Shown here in pieces: positions 50,436-61,194 of a stretch of 64,000 bases of DNA. Numbering within the stretch: the first letter of the stretch is position 1; each line of letters opens with the position of its first letter. Below the pieces are notes generated by a model. It was given only the letters and a program-made list of their open reading frames with translations, searched no databases and had not been told where the DNA came from. The translations under genes were made by a program, and so were the position numbers. Source of the stretch: Mesostigma viride (lineage: Eukaryota > Streptophyta > Mesostigmatophyceae > Mesostigmatales > Mesostigmataceae); NCBI GenBank assembly GCA_009746045.1, contig RPFO01000065.1, positions 3,808,356-3,872,355 of the forward strand, read 5' to 3'.

Positions 50436-51572
50436 CTAATAGCCCTGCTGCACCGCAAAATCAGCCCGCGTACGGCGGAGCATGATGTCCGCCATGGCCC
50501 GAGTCAGCGCCACCGACAAGCGCTGACGCCAATATGACGTCCAGGTCCGCGCCGACCATGGGGCCCGCTGGCCCTCCAGGTCCAGCCGGTCCTCCCGGAG
50601 CCGGCAACACTCCTTGAAGAAGGCGGAGGTCAGGGGCCCCATGGCCCCAAACTCCTCCAGGACAAAGGGCACCACACGATGGTGCCCGACGTCGCCGTAG
50701 GCCAGGAGCTTGGCCCGCTCCGCCCGGTCCGCCGTGTAACCTGCCGTGAGGGAGGCCCCAGCCACGTGGCTAAGAGCCAAGGGCCGCGCCACCGAAACGT
50801 CAATAAGCAGATGCCGGCCACCCCCCTCAAAGTCCAGCACCACGATGTCAGGCCGGTGGTTGGGGGAATAGAAGGCAGCGCCATCCGCATCCTCGGACCG
50901 GATGTTCGCGTGGGGGAAAACCGACCGAATCATGGCGAGCACCACCGTCAGGAGGACAGTGTGCAAATACAAATACCAATTCTGATTCTGTTGGCCCCCC
51001 ATGCAGGCAAGGTGCATATATATACTGCCTTTGTGTCATATTAGTGTGCAGATGTCATCTAGCATTGGCACGTTACGTTTCCCCGCTGCTATGTCATCCC
51101 CTAAGAAACCGCTATCAAGGTTTTGCCCCTATGAAGGCACTTTGGGGATGGTAGGCTTGAAGCTCACTGCATGCCTGGAGTGCTATGGCGTTGTAGCGTT
51201 ATATCTTTGAAGGTGTGGGGAAAATAGCTACACTGCTTATTTGGGTCTGACCTTGACGTGGGAGACTCCACATGAGTTGACTATAACCCAAAAAAATTGG
51301 GCTTTGCATTGCATGACCCATGTTCCTTGCAGCCTCTTGGCTACATGAGGGGGTCTTAGTTTACAAGACCCATGTGACTTCAAGTTACAATTTCACATAG
51401 CCAGGCTGAGAATTACATGCCAAGACCATATACCACATTTTTTTATATATCTCAGAGAATTCATAACTGGCCTCAGATACCCCATATCATGCTTGCTTCA
51501 TTAGATGTGTTTAATTGAAATAAAGTGTTATAACGCAAAAAATTGCGTTATAATTGTGCTAACGCGAGTTAA
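49110..51572. mobile_element. candidate element with terminal inverted repeats (TTAACTCGCGTTA ends)
   Basis: The left end TTAACTCGCGTTA (49,110-49,122) is the exact reverse complement of TAACGCGAGTTAA at 51,560-51,572. Subterminal AACGCAATTTTTTGCGTT blocks also face each other (49,129-49,146 and 51,532-51,549). The outermost TTAA on each side could be a target duplication of piggyBac type or simply part of the repeats. No transposase is visible inside; it holds a non-LTR fragment on the minus strand. It could be a non-autonomous element or a foldback. Confidence 0.45.
50436..51017 (-). pseudogene. non-LTR retrotransposon C-terminal fragment with restriction-like endonuclease motif
   Basis: A 193-codon open frame. 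HRPDIVVLDFEG followed by RHLLIDVSVARP matches the RPD...LIDV core of the PD-(D/E)XK nuclease found at the C-terminus of site-specific and algal non-LTR elements. The downstream segment FVLEEFGAMGPLTSAFFKEC and SYWRQRLSVALTRAMADIML is the tail that usually follows. Reverse transcriptase upstream is absent, so the copy is 5' truncated. Family assignment is from recalled motif style. Confidence 0.6.
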
Positions 51573-51706
51573 ATTAAATTAAAAATTAAATTATAACATG
51601 CCGCCGTGGGGAGGACATGTAGCACATATTCCATGATGGATGGGGTGGAGGAAGCCGCGTGATCGAACTATACTAACTCTAAGCTATCTAGAGAAACCTA
51701 ACTACA

Positions 51707-52345
51707 CTACTCATCAAAACGCCGCCTCCGCTTGGGGGGAGGTGGCTTGCCCACAGGGTCGGGCGTGTGCGCCTTGACAATCTTCTTCCACCGCGTCTTG
51801 TCCTGCATGACAGTCCAAAGACGGGAGAGAGAGTGGATGCGGTGCTCAAACTGGGCTGGGACCACTAGGTCGTCCAGCAACATCTGAACGTAGTTCGTGA
51901 CAGGTTTCCCTACCCGTTTGGGAATGTCCTCTGGGCCAGGCCAGGTCAGAATGTGCCGCCCTGGCTGGCCAAGCCGCTGGGGGCCGGCCAGACCGAGGGT
52001 GGTGTCGACCTGGCTGGTGCGGGCAAGGTGTCCTACAAATGCTATCCTACGCTGCCTAATCTCGTCCGAAACACGAGGCATGCCATGATACAAAGATTCT
52101 GATGACGGACGCTCGGAAAAACCTACGTTAAGGACCTGGCGGAGCATCCTGTAAACCGTGCCGTCTAGCCGAGCTGCCAGCTTGGGTGGGAGGGTCCACG
52201 CCTCGGCGCCATACGTGAGCACCGTGAGGACGAGGACCTTGAAGAGCATGCGCTTGCGGTGCCCGCTCAGGCCCTTCGAGCGCCAGTAGGGTGTGAGCGA
52301 ACGGAGCTTGGCCCAGGCAAGGCCGATGCGGGTGGGAAGGCCCAC
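51707..52345 (-). pseudogene. non-LTR retrotransposon reverse transcriptase C-terminal fragment
   Basis: A 212-codon open frame from just after an in-frame stop near 52,350. KRMLFKVLVLTVLTYGAEAW is the classic segment following the RT palm/thumb of LINE-like elements (often F...L..LLYGSEAW), and GMPRVSDEIRQRRIAFVGHL is the conserved 'R-R..W.GH.R' region. The C-terminus is basic (PKRRRRFDE). The catalytic YADD portion is missing, so this is a 5'-truncated, dead copy. Its relation to the 50.4-51.0 kb fragment is unclear; they are separated by about 690 bp and an inverted-repeat end. Confidence 0.72.
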
Positions 52346-53856
52346 ACTAAATCACTAATCGAAAATTACTTGGGAAATGTTGTCTCGGGCTGATGGACAT
52401 GTGTGCCCCTCAATTGCGGAGTTAAATTGGATGTATAATTGAATGAAATACATTATTACATTCCATGCATCGATGCTCGAGTCATCGCGATATCTGAATA
52501 TCTTACATAATTACAGACCCATCAATTGGAAGATCAGAAAGCTCCAGTGCATCTGCTCTACGACCGGACGTCTCAATCGTACGTAGTGCTTTCGAGTTAT
52601 AATTACCCTCAATGTATGTCTGGAAAATCCACGTGCAGGCAGTGTCAAATGCATGGTATATGAACTAGTTATGTACATGTCAAGATGATGACAGTCAAGC
52701 GAGGCCATACATGTTGACGGACAAGTGAGCCTGTAGACCTACGTCGATCCCCAGTTCCTCGATGTCGTGCGCAGCCCCGATATCATCAGATTTCCAATCC
52801 CCAACGGCCGTCGGCTCCGCAAAATCCACGTTCGCGATTAAACAGTGCAACCGCGAGGGCCGTTCTAACTTGTAATCCACCTATATAATGGGCTCCGTCT
52901 CGTCACCGTGCGTTCGCATCAACAGGACAGCCACGGGTGTCGCGACGTCTCGGACGCTGTGCACTACACGCATCATCTCGGTCATCGCAGCCGTCGAGCA
53001 CGTCACAAGCATCAATTATTCTCTGGACGAATTCTCGTGACCGTGTTGATATTAATGTCTGCCAACTTCACGACTGTGAACAGCAGCCTCACGCACGTCC
53101 GGTCCATCCGACTCCGTCAGGCGGTGTTGCGAATGGCGTCCTGCGTGCAAAAACCAGTACATGAAGGACAATAATGTTAGCCCGTTAGACAGATTTGTCT
53201 GTGGTTCCGCTTACAGCAGTACTAATCACCCGTTACGCGGATTTCGGGCAAGTGGGTATCCTCCTACATTACATGTATCCAATTATGGACGGGAGATTTA
53301 AAATGGGAAACAAGTATCAGCGAACCCAGAATCAAGGTATCCACGCAACGGTTTTGAAGAAACGGCTATGTACATATAGACACAATGAACTGAACAAAAC
53401 TTTAGTAGCTCACTCGTCGTTCACTTGTTAGTCGTAACGGAGGCAGTCATTCAGTCAGTTTGCAAGTTCAGTTGGCAAGTACGGAAACACACGCAAGTGC
53501 GTAACGGAGGCAGTCAGTCAGTCAGTTTGCAAGTGCAGTTGGCAAGTACGGACCACCAACCGCGTGTGTACGTCCATGATATCGCAATAATATAATCAAG
53601 AATAACAGGGAACGGTTAATGTATCCTTTACGCAGCTTTTTCGTTCAGGGCATGTTGAAATAACGAAAGTGGGGTCAGGTGTTCGAACCTTCCAAGTGCC
53701 GAATTTTTTACGAACCAGCGCATTCACGAACCTTGCACTGGGGACGCGGTGGACGTGTACCATTACCCCGGCCTAATTCTAGCATTGTACACAAGGGGCG
53801 GTGGCTAGCAGTAAAGAAGGGCATCCTAGTCATAACGCTGGGCAAGTTTAAAAGCA
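52346..53856. other. non-coding region; no gene recognised
   Basis: AT-balanced sequence with small open frames of no recognisable family. Two near-identical ~68-bp copies (GTAACGGAGGCAGTCA...) lie at about 53,434-53,500 and 53,502-53,550. A 13/14 match to the CCAACGGCCGTTGG palindrome lies at 52,801-52,814. Confidence 0.5.
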
Positions 53857-54680
53857 CCAACGGCCGTTGAGTAGGAAAAAAAAAGAGCAGGAGAAGAGCA
53901 CGTCGACGTTTCAACAGCAAGACAAAAATATTGAACCCCGAGTACCAATGAAAATGCTTTCATGCATGTCCACCCCGACGAGGCACAAATTCATGCATGC
54001 CCACCCCGACGAGGCACAAATTAATGAACGACAGATTTCTCACCCCCCCCCGGCACATGGAACAAGTGCCATCGCACGCACACACTTTGTAGACAGGAGA
54101 GTTTCGAGAGTCCAACGGCCGTTGGCTCGGAGAAATTGACAGTACACCCGTAAAGACATTAAAATTATCACTTTGTTGTCTTATGTGTGCCGTGTCATTT
54201 CCCAAGGTCAAAAGCCGTCAACTTCTGCACCTCTTGTCCCTCCCACCCGTACGCACTAAGCATGCCCACCTTACACTACCACATGTGGCTCTTGAGAAAA
54301 CTCCCCCCGACGATGCACATGTGCCATTCACGCACACACCTTCAGACAAGGCTATCAGTTTTTCGAAGTCCAACGGCCGTTGGCTCCGAGAAATGCTGTT
54401 ACAACTCAAAATTACAATGGTGACATCCACGAGCTAGTGGTACGCCGAACAAGTGCTTGTATGACATATGGCGACTGCCCGTGAGGAAAAGTCCACCACC
54501 ACACACGGTCAGTTTTTTGAGTCCAACGGCCGTTGGCTCCGAGAAATGCTGTTACAACGCAAAATTACAATGGTGACATACATGAGCTAGTGGTACGCCG
54601 AACAAGTGCTTGTATGACATATGGCGACTGCCCGTGAGGAAAAGTCCACCACCACACACGGACAGTTTTTTGACTCCAAC
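53857..54680 (+). repeat. degenerate 150-260 bp tandem repeats with CCAACGGCCGTTGG palindrome
   Basis: The 14-bp perfect palindrome occurs at 54,112, 54,370 and 54,523, with a 13/14 match at 53,857. Spacing is about 255, 258 and 153 bp. Each exact copy is followed by CTC(C/G)GAGAAAT. Flanking blocks (CACGCACACAC..., GTGACATCCACGAGCTAGTG) also repeat. A 35-bp direct duplication containing CACCCCGACGAGGCACAAAT lies near 53,968-54,022. Confidence 0.85.
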
Positions 54681-55020
54681 GCAAGAACAGACGTAATGCA
54701 CACCAAGTGACCAAGTGGCAAGATAAAGACACCCTTGCCAATCTCTACCCACAAAAACTTAGCCCCGAAATCCGTAGCCCCGAAATCCGTGATTGATTTG
54801 TACATTGTAGATGACAATGCAGCGATCACATGTATTCTGAAACCAACACGTTTTTACCTAGTTATCATGGTAACCAATTTATGGTTACCTAGTTATCCAT
54901 GGCTAGAAAGTTGTAAATACACGATGTGGCCACACACGCCATAGATGAAAATCATAACCAGATCACGCACATGATCATGGAAGGGGACTCTATTGATCTC
55001 AAAAAAGAAAGCTCAAGACA

Positions 55021-55055
55021 CCCTACACCCTACACCCTACACCCTACACCATACA
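55021..55055 (+). repeat. telomere-like CCCTACA tract
   Basis: Four perfect and several degenerate 7-bp CCCTACA units, one base different from the plant-type CCCTAAA telomere repeat. Confidence 0.8.
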
Positions 55056-55109
55056 TCCTACAACCTACACCCTTAACTCTCCACCCTTAGCTTACGTGAC
55101 CTTTTTTTC

Positions 55110-55177
55110 GGAGAAATGTCCGAGTGGAATGCTATGTATGGGGTAACTTTCCCAAGGGTTCGAATCCCTCTTTCTCC
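55110..55177 (+). pseudogene. truncated organelle-type tRNA-Ser
   Basis: GGAGAAA pairs with TTTCTCC as a perfect 7-bp acceptor stem. The T arm AAGGG-TTCGAAT-CCCTC and a GGG...CCC variable arm are intact, and the D-arm start TGTCCGAGTGG is typical of tRNA-Ser. Length is 68 nt where about 87 is expected. Compared with plastid trnS(GGA), about 19 nt covering the D-arm 3' half and anticodon arm are missing. AT-rich flanks to about 55,290 suggest a wider organelle-derived insert. Confidence 0.65.
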
Positions 55178-55289
55178 ATTAGAGTTTTGTTTAGCTTCTA
55201 TTCTCGTCTACACATAATTCACACGAAGTACGCTTGCAAATACTTTATTACTATTTTGTTTGATATACTACACTAATATTATAATTGTT

Positions 55290-55410
55290 GTGTGTGTGTG
55301 TTGTTCACGTGTGCGTGTGTGTGTTGTGTGTGTTGTGTGTGTTGTGCGTGTGCGTGTGCGTGTGCGTGTGCGTGTGCGTGTGCGTGTGCGTGTGCGTGTG
55401 TGTGTGTATA
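55290..55410 (+). repeat. GT-rich microsatellite ((GTGTGC)n core)
   Basis: TG-rich runs around about nine GTGTGC hexamers at 55,344-55,400, directly before the 40-bp minisatellite. It probably seeded it, since the minisatellite unit holds the same TGTGTGTGC word. Confidence 0.9.
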
Positions 55411-55469
55411 TAATTTTTTGTTGTGTGTGTGTGTTGTGTGTTGTACGTGCAAGGTGTATGTACATGTGT

Positions 55470-57714
55470 GTGCAGCCGGCCCTTGCGTGCGCGGTGTGTG
55501 TACGTTTCTGTGCAGCCGCCCCTTGCGTGCGCGGTGTATGTACGTGTGTGTGCATGCCGGCCCTTGCGTGCATGGTGTGTGTACGTGTGTGTGCAGCCGC
55601 CCCTTGCGTGCGCGGTGTATGTACATGTGTTTGCACTCGCCCATTGCGTGCGCGGTGTATGTACGTGTGTGTGCAGCCGCCCCTTGCGTGCGCGGTGGAT
55701 GTACGTGTGTGCGCACTCGCCCCTTGCGTGCGCGGTGTATGTACGTGTGTGTGCAGCCGCCCCTTGCGTGCGCGGTGTATGTACATGTGTGTGCATCCTT
55801 GTCCTTGCGTGCATGGTGTATGTACATGTGAGTGCCGTCGCCCCAACCGTGCATTGTGTATGTACGTGTGTGTGCAGCCGCCCCTTGCGTGCATGGTGTG
55901 TGTACATGTGTGTGCATCCTTGTCCTTGCGTGCATGGTGTATGTACATGTGTTTGCACTCGCCCCTTGCGTGCGCGGTGTGTGTACGTGTGTGTGCAGCC
56001 GCCCCTTGCGTGCATGGTGTGTGTACATGTGTGTGCATCCTTGTCCTTGCGTGCATGGTGTGTGTACATGTGTGTGCAGCCGCCCCTTGCGTGCGCGGTG
56101 GATGTACATGTGCGGGCAGTTGCCCCTTGCGTGCGCGGTGTATGTACATGTGTTTGCACTCGCCCCTTGCGTGCGCGGTGTATGTACATGTGTGTGCAGC
56201 CGCCCCTTGCGTGCATGGTGTATGTACATGTGCTTGCACTGGCCCCGTGCGTGCGCGGTGTATGTACGTGTGTGTGCAGCCGCCCCTTGCGTGCGCGGTG
56301 TATGTACGTGCGTGTGCAGCCGCCCCTTGCGTGCGCGGTGTATGTACATGTGTGTGCATCCTTGTCCTTGCGTGCGCGGTGTATGTACATGTGTTTGCAC
56401 TCGCCCCTTGCGTGCGCGGTGGATGTACATGTGTGTGCAGCCGCCCCTTGCGTGCATGGTTTATGTACATGTGTGTGCAGTCGCCGGCCCCGTGCGTGCG
56501 CAGTGGATGTACGTGTGTGTGCAGCCGCCCCGTGCGTGCATGGTGTGTGTACGTGTGTGTGCAGCAGCCCCTTGCGTGCGCGGTGTATGTACGTTTCTGT
56601 GCATGCCGGCCCTTGCGTGCATGGTGTATGTACATGTGCTTGCACTGGCCCCTTGCGTGCGCGGTGTATGTACGTGTGTGTGCAGCCCCCCTTGCGTGCG
56701 CGGTGTATGTACGTGTGTGCGCACTCGCCCCTTGCGTGCGCGGTGTATGTACGTGTGTGTGCAGCCGCCCCTTGCGTGCGCGGTGTATGTACATGTGTGT
56801 GCAGCCGCCCCTTGCGTGTGCGGTGGATGTACATGTGCGGGCAGTTGCCCCTTGCGTGCGCGGTGTATGTACATGTGTTTGCACTCGCCCCTTGCGTGCG
56901 CGGTGTATGTACATGTGTGTGCAGCCGCCCCTTGCGTGCATGGTGTATGTACATGTGCTTGCACTGGCCCCGTGCGTGCGCGGTGTATGTACGTGTGTGT
57001 GCAGCCGCCCCTTGCGTGCGCGGTGTATGTACGTGTGTGCGCACTCGCCCCTTGCGTGCGCGGTGTATGTACGTGTGTGTGCAGCCGCCCCTTGCGTGCG
57101 CGGTGTATGTACATGTGTGTGCATCCTTGTCCTTGCGTGCGCGGTGTATGTACATGTGTTTGCACTCGCCCCTTGCGTGCGCGGTGTATGTACATGTGTG
57201 TGCAGCCGCCCCTTGCGTGCATGGTTTATGTACATGTGTGTGCAGTCGCCCCGTGCGTGCGCAGTGTATGTACGTGTGTGTGCAGCCGCCCCTTGCGTGC
57301 GTGGTGTGTGTACATGTGAGTGCAGCCGCCCCTTGCGTGCGCGGTGTATGTACGTGTGTGTGCAGCAGCCCCTTGCGTGCTTTGTGTGTGTACATGTGTG
57401 TGAATCCTTGTCCTTGCGTGCATGGTGTGTGTACGTGTGTGTGCAGCCGCCCCTTGCGTGCATGGTGGATGTACATGTGAGTGCCGTTGCCCCTTGCGTG
57501 CGCGGTGTATGTACGTGTGTGTGCAGCCGTCCCTTAATTGCGTGCGCGGTGTGTGTACGTGTGTGTGCACTCGCCCCTTGCGTGCGCGGTGTATGTACGT
57601 GTGTGCAGCCGCCCCTTGCGTGCGCGGTGTATGCCAGTGTGTGTGCATGCCGGCCCTTGCGTGCAAGGTGGTGTGTAAGTGTGTGTGCAGCCCCTTGCGT
57701 GCATGGTGTATGTA
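55470..57714 (+). repeat. 40-bp minisatellite, left part, about 56 copies
   Basis: Consensus GGTGTATGTACGTGTGTGTG plus CAGCCGCCCCTTGCGTGCGC. Subtypes carry CATCCTTGTCC, CACTCGCCCC, CACTGGCCCC or GCGGGCAGTTGCCCC in the middle. Identical runs of subtypes recur at 56,098 and 56,822, and at 56,357 and 57,122, showing 0.72-0.77 kb higher-order duplication. Frames on both strands stay open for hundreds of codons. I regard these as artefacts. Confidence 0.97.
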
Positions 57715-58263
57715 TCCAATTGCTGCTTTAGTTCCATTGGAGTGAGGGGCTGCCAGAGAAACATGTTTATTACAAATACGTGTTAGGCACACGTCCAAGC
57801 CATTAGCTAACCTAAGAATCTGCAGTTTCTAAGCTAACTAGGCCACACAACAAGGGCCGAAACATCATACCAGTCATAAGGACCTGGGCCAGTCAAGAGG
57901 ACCTGGGCTTTGTAACATCCGTCTGGCAGCAAGGGTGGGTGGGTGGGAGCTGCAAAGAGGAGTGGTTGTTGCCCCGCCACAACCCTAAGTATCCACCGTC
58001 TACCTAGTCGTAGGTGGGGTGACGGACGCCAGCCCACTGACCAACAGGCCAGTGGCGCCGCGCCGTCCCCGGTCCACAGGACTGCCCCCGGTCCACAACA
58101 CAAATTGGACCCGGTCCACAGTACCGTCCCCGGTACCCCCCCCCCACAACACCGTACCCCCCCCCCTAGTACTGGCTACCTAGTCAGACCTGTCTACTGC
58201 GGCCTCCCCTCCCCCTTTGAGACTTCCGCAGGTCATAGATAGAACGAGCGTGAGCTCACAAAA
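57715..58263. mobile_element. unknown insertion, unit 1 (internally deleted, A-x-B)
   Basis: 549 bp made of block A (57,715-57,920), a 27-bp linker with GGGTGGGTGGGTGGG and block B (57,948-58,263). Blocks A and B match those of the longer unit 2 that follows head to tail. A starts TCCAAT and shows ATTGGA 15 bases later (a 6-bp hairpin). B ends with the palindrome GTGAGCTCAC and AAAA. No known family assigned. Confidence 0.7.
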
Positions 58264-59726
58264 TCCAATTGCTGCTTTAGTTCCATTGGAGTGAGGGGCT
58301 GCCAGAGAAACATGTTTATTACAAATACGTGTTAGGCACACGTCCAAGCCATTAGCTAACCTAAGAATCTGCAGTTTCTAAGCTAACTAGGCCACACAAC
58401 AAGGGCCGAAACATCATACCAGTCATAAGGACCTGGGCCAGTCAAGAGGACCTGGGCTTTGTAACATCCCGCACCCACTACCTGGCCACTTGGCCGCAAG
58501 CTGTCGTATGGCCCAGACTTCTCGTCGCCCCCCTTGTCCCCTGCCGCTACCAGTGCTTCATTAACCAGGCGGCAATACAAGGGGGAAGCCAAAAGTATCC
58601 CCGTAGGGACCCCCCACTGCGGGGGGGTTCTCACCCATGTGGGCACTGCCCTCGGCAGCCGCCCCTGCAGGCTCGGCAATTCTTTGTACACCTTTCTTCA
58701 CAGGCATAGCACCCCCGGCACCCCAATGACGCAGCTGCGTCTGGGATCCGCTATCGCCCCGCCCTAACATCCTTCCCCTTTCCCCGCTGTGCACCGTCAG
58801 TCCCAACAACTCGTCCCCGCTTAAATTACGCGGCAACGACCCCGCCATTCCGCGCTGGCCGCCGGCCGCTGTCGCCTCACTTGGCACGAGGAAATGTTAG
58901 GCTGTTTAGGGTGCTGCCCCCCCTGGCGCTGGGGCTGCAGCCACCCCGCTCCTATGCTGGCCTGGGGGCTCGATTCCCCCTTCTTCCCATGCTCGTATAG
59001 CGCGCTCATGCACTATTCTTGACGATATTCATTAGCCAGGCCCAGCACATACGATACACAACGAACTTGCCTGCGGCGTATTCCCCCTCCGCCTGTAGCT
59101 GTTGCCACCCTAGCACCACGACTGCCCCGCTTTAGTTGTCCGATCAAGAGTCACTCCCGCGTCTATCCAGACCCCTCCCGCGAGCCCGGGGTGGCGAGTA
59201 CAACGCAGCAAAAATAAAGCAATCTGGCACTGGCAGCTACCGCCTGCACTTCGAACGGCAAGTTATTGGGGTGCTGCCGACCCCCGTCGCGCAGCCGTCA
59301 TAACCTTAAATAAAACAGGCCCCCGAATAATAATTCGGAGGCCGGTAGCTGTGATTTACATTCGGCACCGCCATAGCAGTGCACACACGCCGTCAGTGGG
59401 CCGTCGACACAGCTGCAAAGAGGAGTGGTTGTTGCCCCGCCACAACCCTAAGTATCCACCGTCTACCTAGTCGTAGGTGGGGTGACGGACGCCAGCCCAC
59501 TGACCAACAGGCCAGTGGCGCCGCGCCGTCCCCGGTCCACAGGACTGCCCCCGGTCCACAACACAAATTGGACCCGGTCCACAGTACCGTCCCCGGTACC
59601 CCCCCCCCACAACACCGTACCCCCCCCCCTAGTACTGGCTACCTAGTCAGACCTGTCTACTGCGGCCTCCCCTCCCCCTTTGAGACTTCCGCAGGTCATA
59701 GATAGAACGAGCGTGAGCTCACAAAA
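58264..59726. mobile_element. unknown insertion, unit 2 (A-M-B, 1,463 bp)
   Basis: Block A (58,264-58,469), a unique 941-bp middle and block B (59,411-59,726). A 102-codon minus-strand frame (58,383-58,691) spans A and M and ends with GPGPYDWYDVSALVVWPS, a C-terminus shared with unit 1. I do not recognise it. The minisatellite reading resumes at the next base after the insertion with no sequence lost. Confidence 0.65.
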
Positions 59727-61194
59727 CGTGTGTGTGCAGCCGGCCCTTGCGTGCATGGTGTGTGTACATGTGAGTGCAGCCGTCCCTTCCGTGCATGGTG
59801 TGTGTACGTGTGTGTGCAGTTGCCCCTTGCGTGCGCAGTGTATGTACGTGTGTGTGCATGCCGGCCCTTGCGTGCATGGTGTGTGTACGTGTGTGTGCAG
59901 TTGCCCCTTGCATGCGCGGTGTATGTACATGTGAGTGCAGCCGCCCAAGAGTATGTACATGTGAGTGCCGTCGCCCCTAATTGCGTGCATTGTGTGTGTA
60001 AGTGTGTGTGCAGCAGCCCCTTGCGTGCGCGGTGTATGTACGTGTGTGTGCAGCCGCCCCTTGCGTGCATGGTGTATGTACATGTGAGTGCCGTTGCCCC
60101 TTGCGTGCGCGGTGTATGTACGTGTGTGTGCAGCCGTCCCTTAATTGCGTGCGCGGTGGATGTACATGTGCGGGCAGTTGCCCCTTGCGTGCGCGGTGTA
60201 TGTACGTGTGTGTGCAGCCGTCCCTTGCGTGCGCGGTGTATGTACGTGTGTGTGCAGCCGCCCCTTGCGTGCATGGTGAGTGTAAGTGTGTGTGCAGCAG
60301 CCCCTTGCGTGCGCAGTGTATGTACGTGTGTGTGCAGCCGCCCCTTGCGTGCATGGTGAGTGTAAGTGTGTGTGCATGCCGGCCCTTGCGTGCATGGTGT
60401 GTGTACGTGTGTGTGCAGCCGCCCCTTACATGGGCGGTGTATGTACGTGTGTGTGCATGCCGGCCCTTGCGTGCGCGGTGTATGTACGTGTTAATGCAGC
60501 CGCCCCTTGCGTGCGCAGTGTATGTCCATGTGTGGGCAGTTTCCCCTTGCGTGCGCGGTGTATGTACGTGTGTGTGCAGCCGGCCCTTGCGTGCGCGGTG
60601 TGTGTACATGTGTGTGCAGTTGCCCCTTGCGTGCGGTGGTGTGTAAGTGTGTGTGCAGCCGCCCCTTGCGTGCGCGGTGTAGGTACATGTGAGTGCAGCT
60701 GCCCCAAGCGTGCGCGGTGTGTGTACATGTGTGTGCAGTTGCCCCTTGCGTGCGCGGTGGATGTACGTGTGTGTGCATGCCGGCAATTGCGTGCATGGTG
60801 TGTGTACGTGTGTGTGCAGCCGCCCCTTGCGTGCGCGGTGTGTGTACGTGTGTGTGCACTCGCCCCTTGCGTGCGCGGTGGATGTACATGTGTGTGCAGC
60901 CGCCCCTTGCGTGCATGGTGTATGTACGTGTGTGTGCAGCCGCCCCTTGCGTGCGCGGTGTATGTACGTGTTAATGCAGCCGCCCCTTCCGTGCGCAGTG
61001 TATGTCCATGTGTGGACAGTTTCCCCTTAATTGCGTGCGCGGTGTATGTACGTGTGTGTGCAGCCGCCCTTGCGTGCGCGGTGTATGTACGTGTGTGCAG
61101 CCGCCCCTTGCGTGGGCGGTGTATGCCATGCAGTGTGTGTACATGCCGGCCCTTGCGTGCAAGGTGTGTGTAAGTGTGTGTGCAGCCCCTTGCG
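59727..61194 (+). repeat. 40-bp minisatellite, right part, about 36 copies
   Basis: Same unit as 55,470-57,714, in the same orientation and phase. Several units carry a TTAA insertion (CCCTTAATTGCGTG) and some have AATGCAGCC or GTGAGTGTAAG variants. It ends abruptly at 61,194 where sequence switches to a copy of the guanylate kinase 3' flank. Confidence 0.96.

Noticed and set aside
55260-57731. Cys-rich 823-codon open frame and several minus-strand frames of over 700 codons
   Set aside because: They arise from a 40-bp repeat lacking stops in several frames; no non-repetitive domain.
57715-59726. Calling the insertion a Helitron outright
   Set aside because: The target is A|C, not A|T, and the 3' end is CAAAA, not CTRR; no Rep/helicase is visible.
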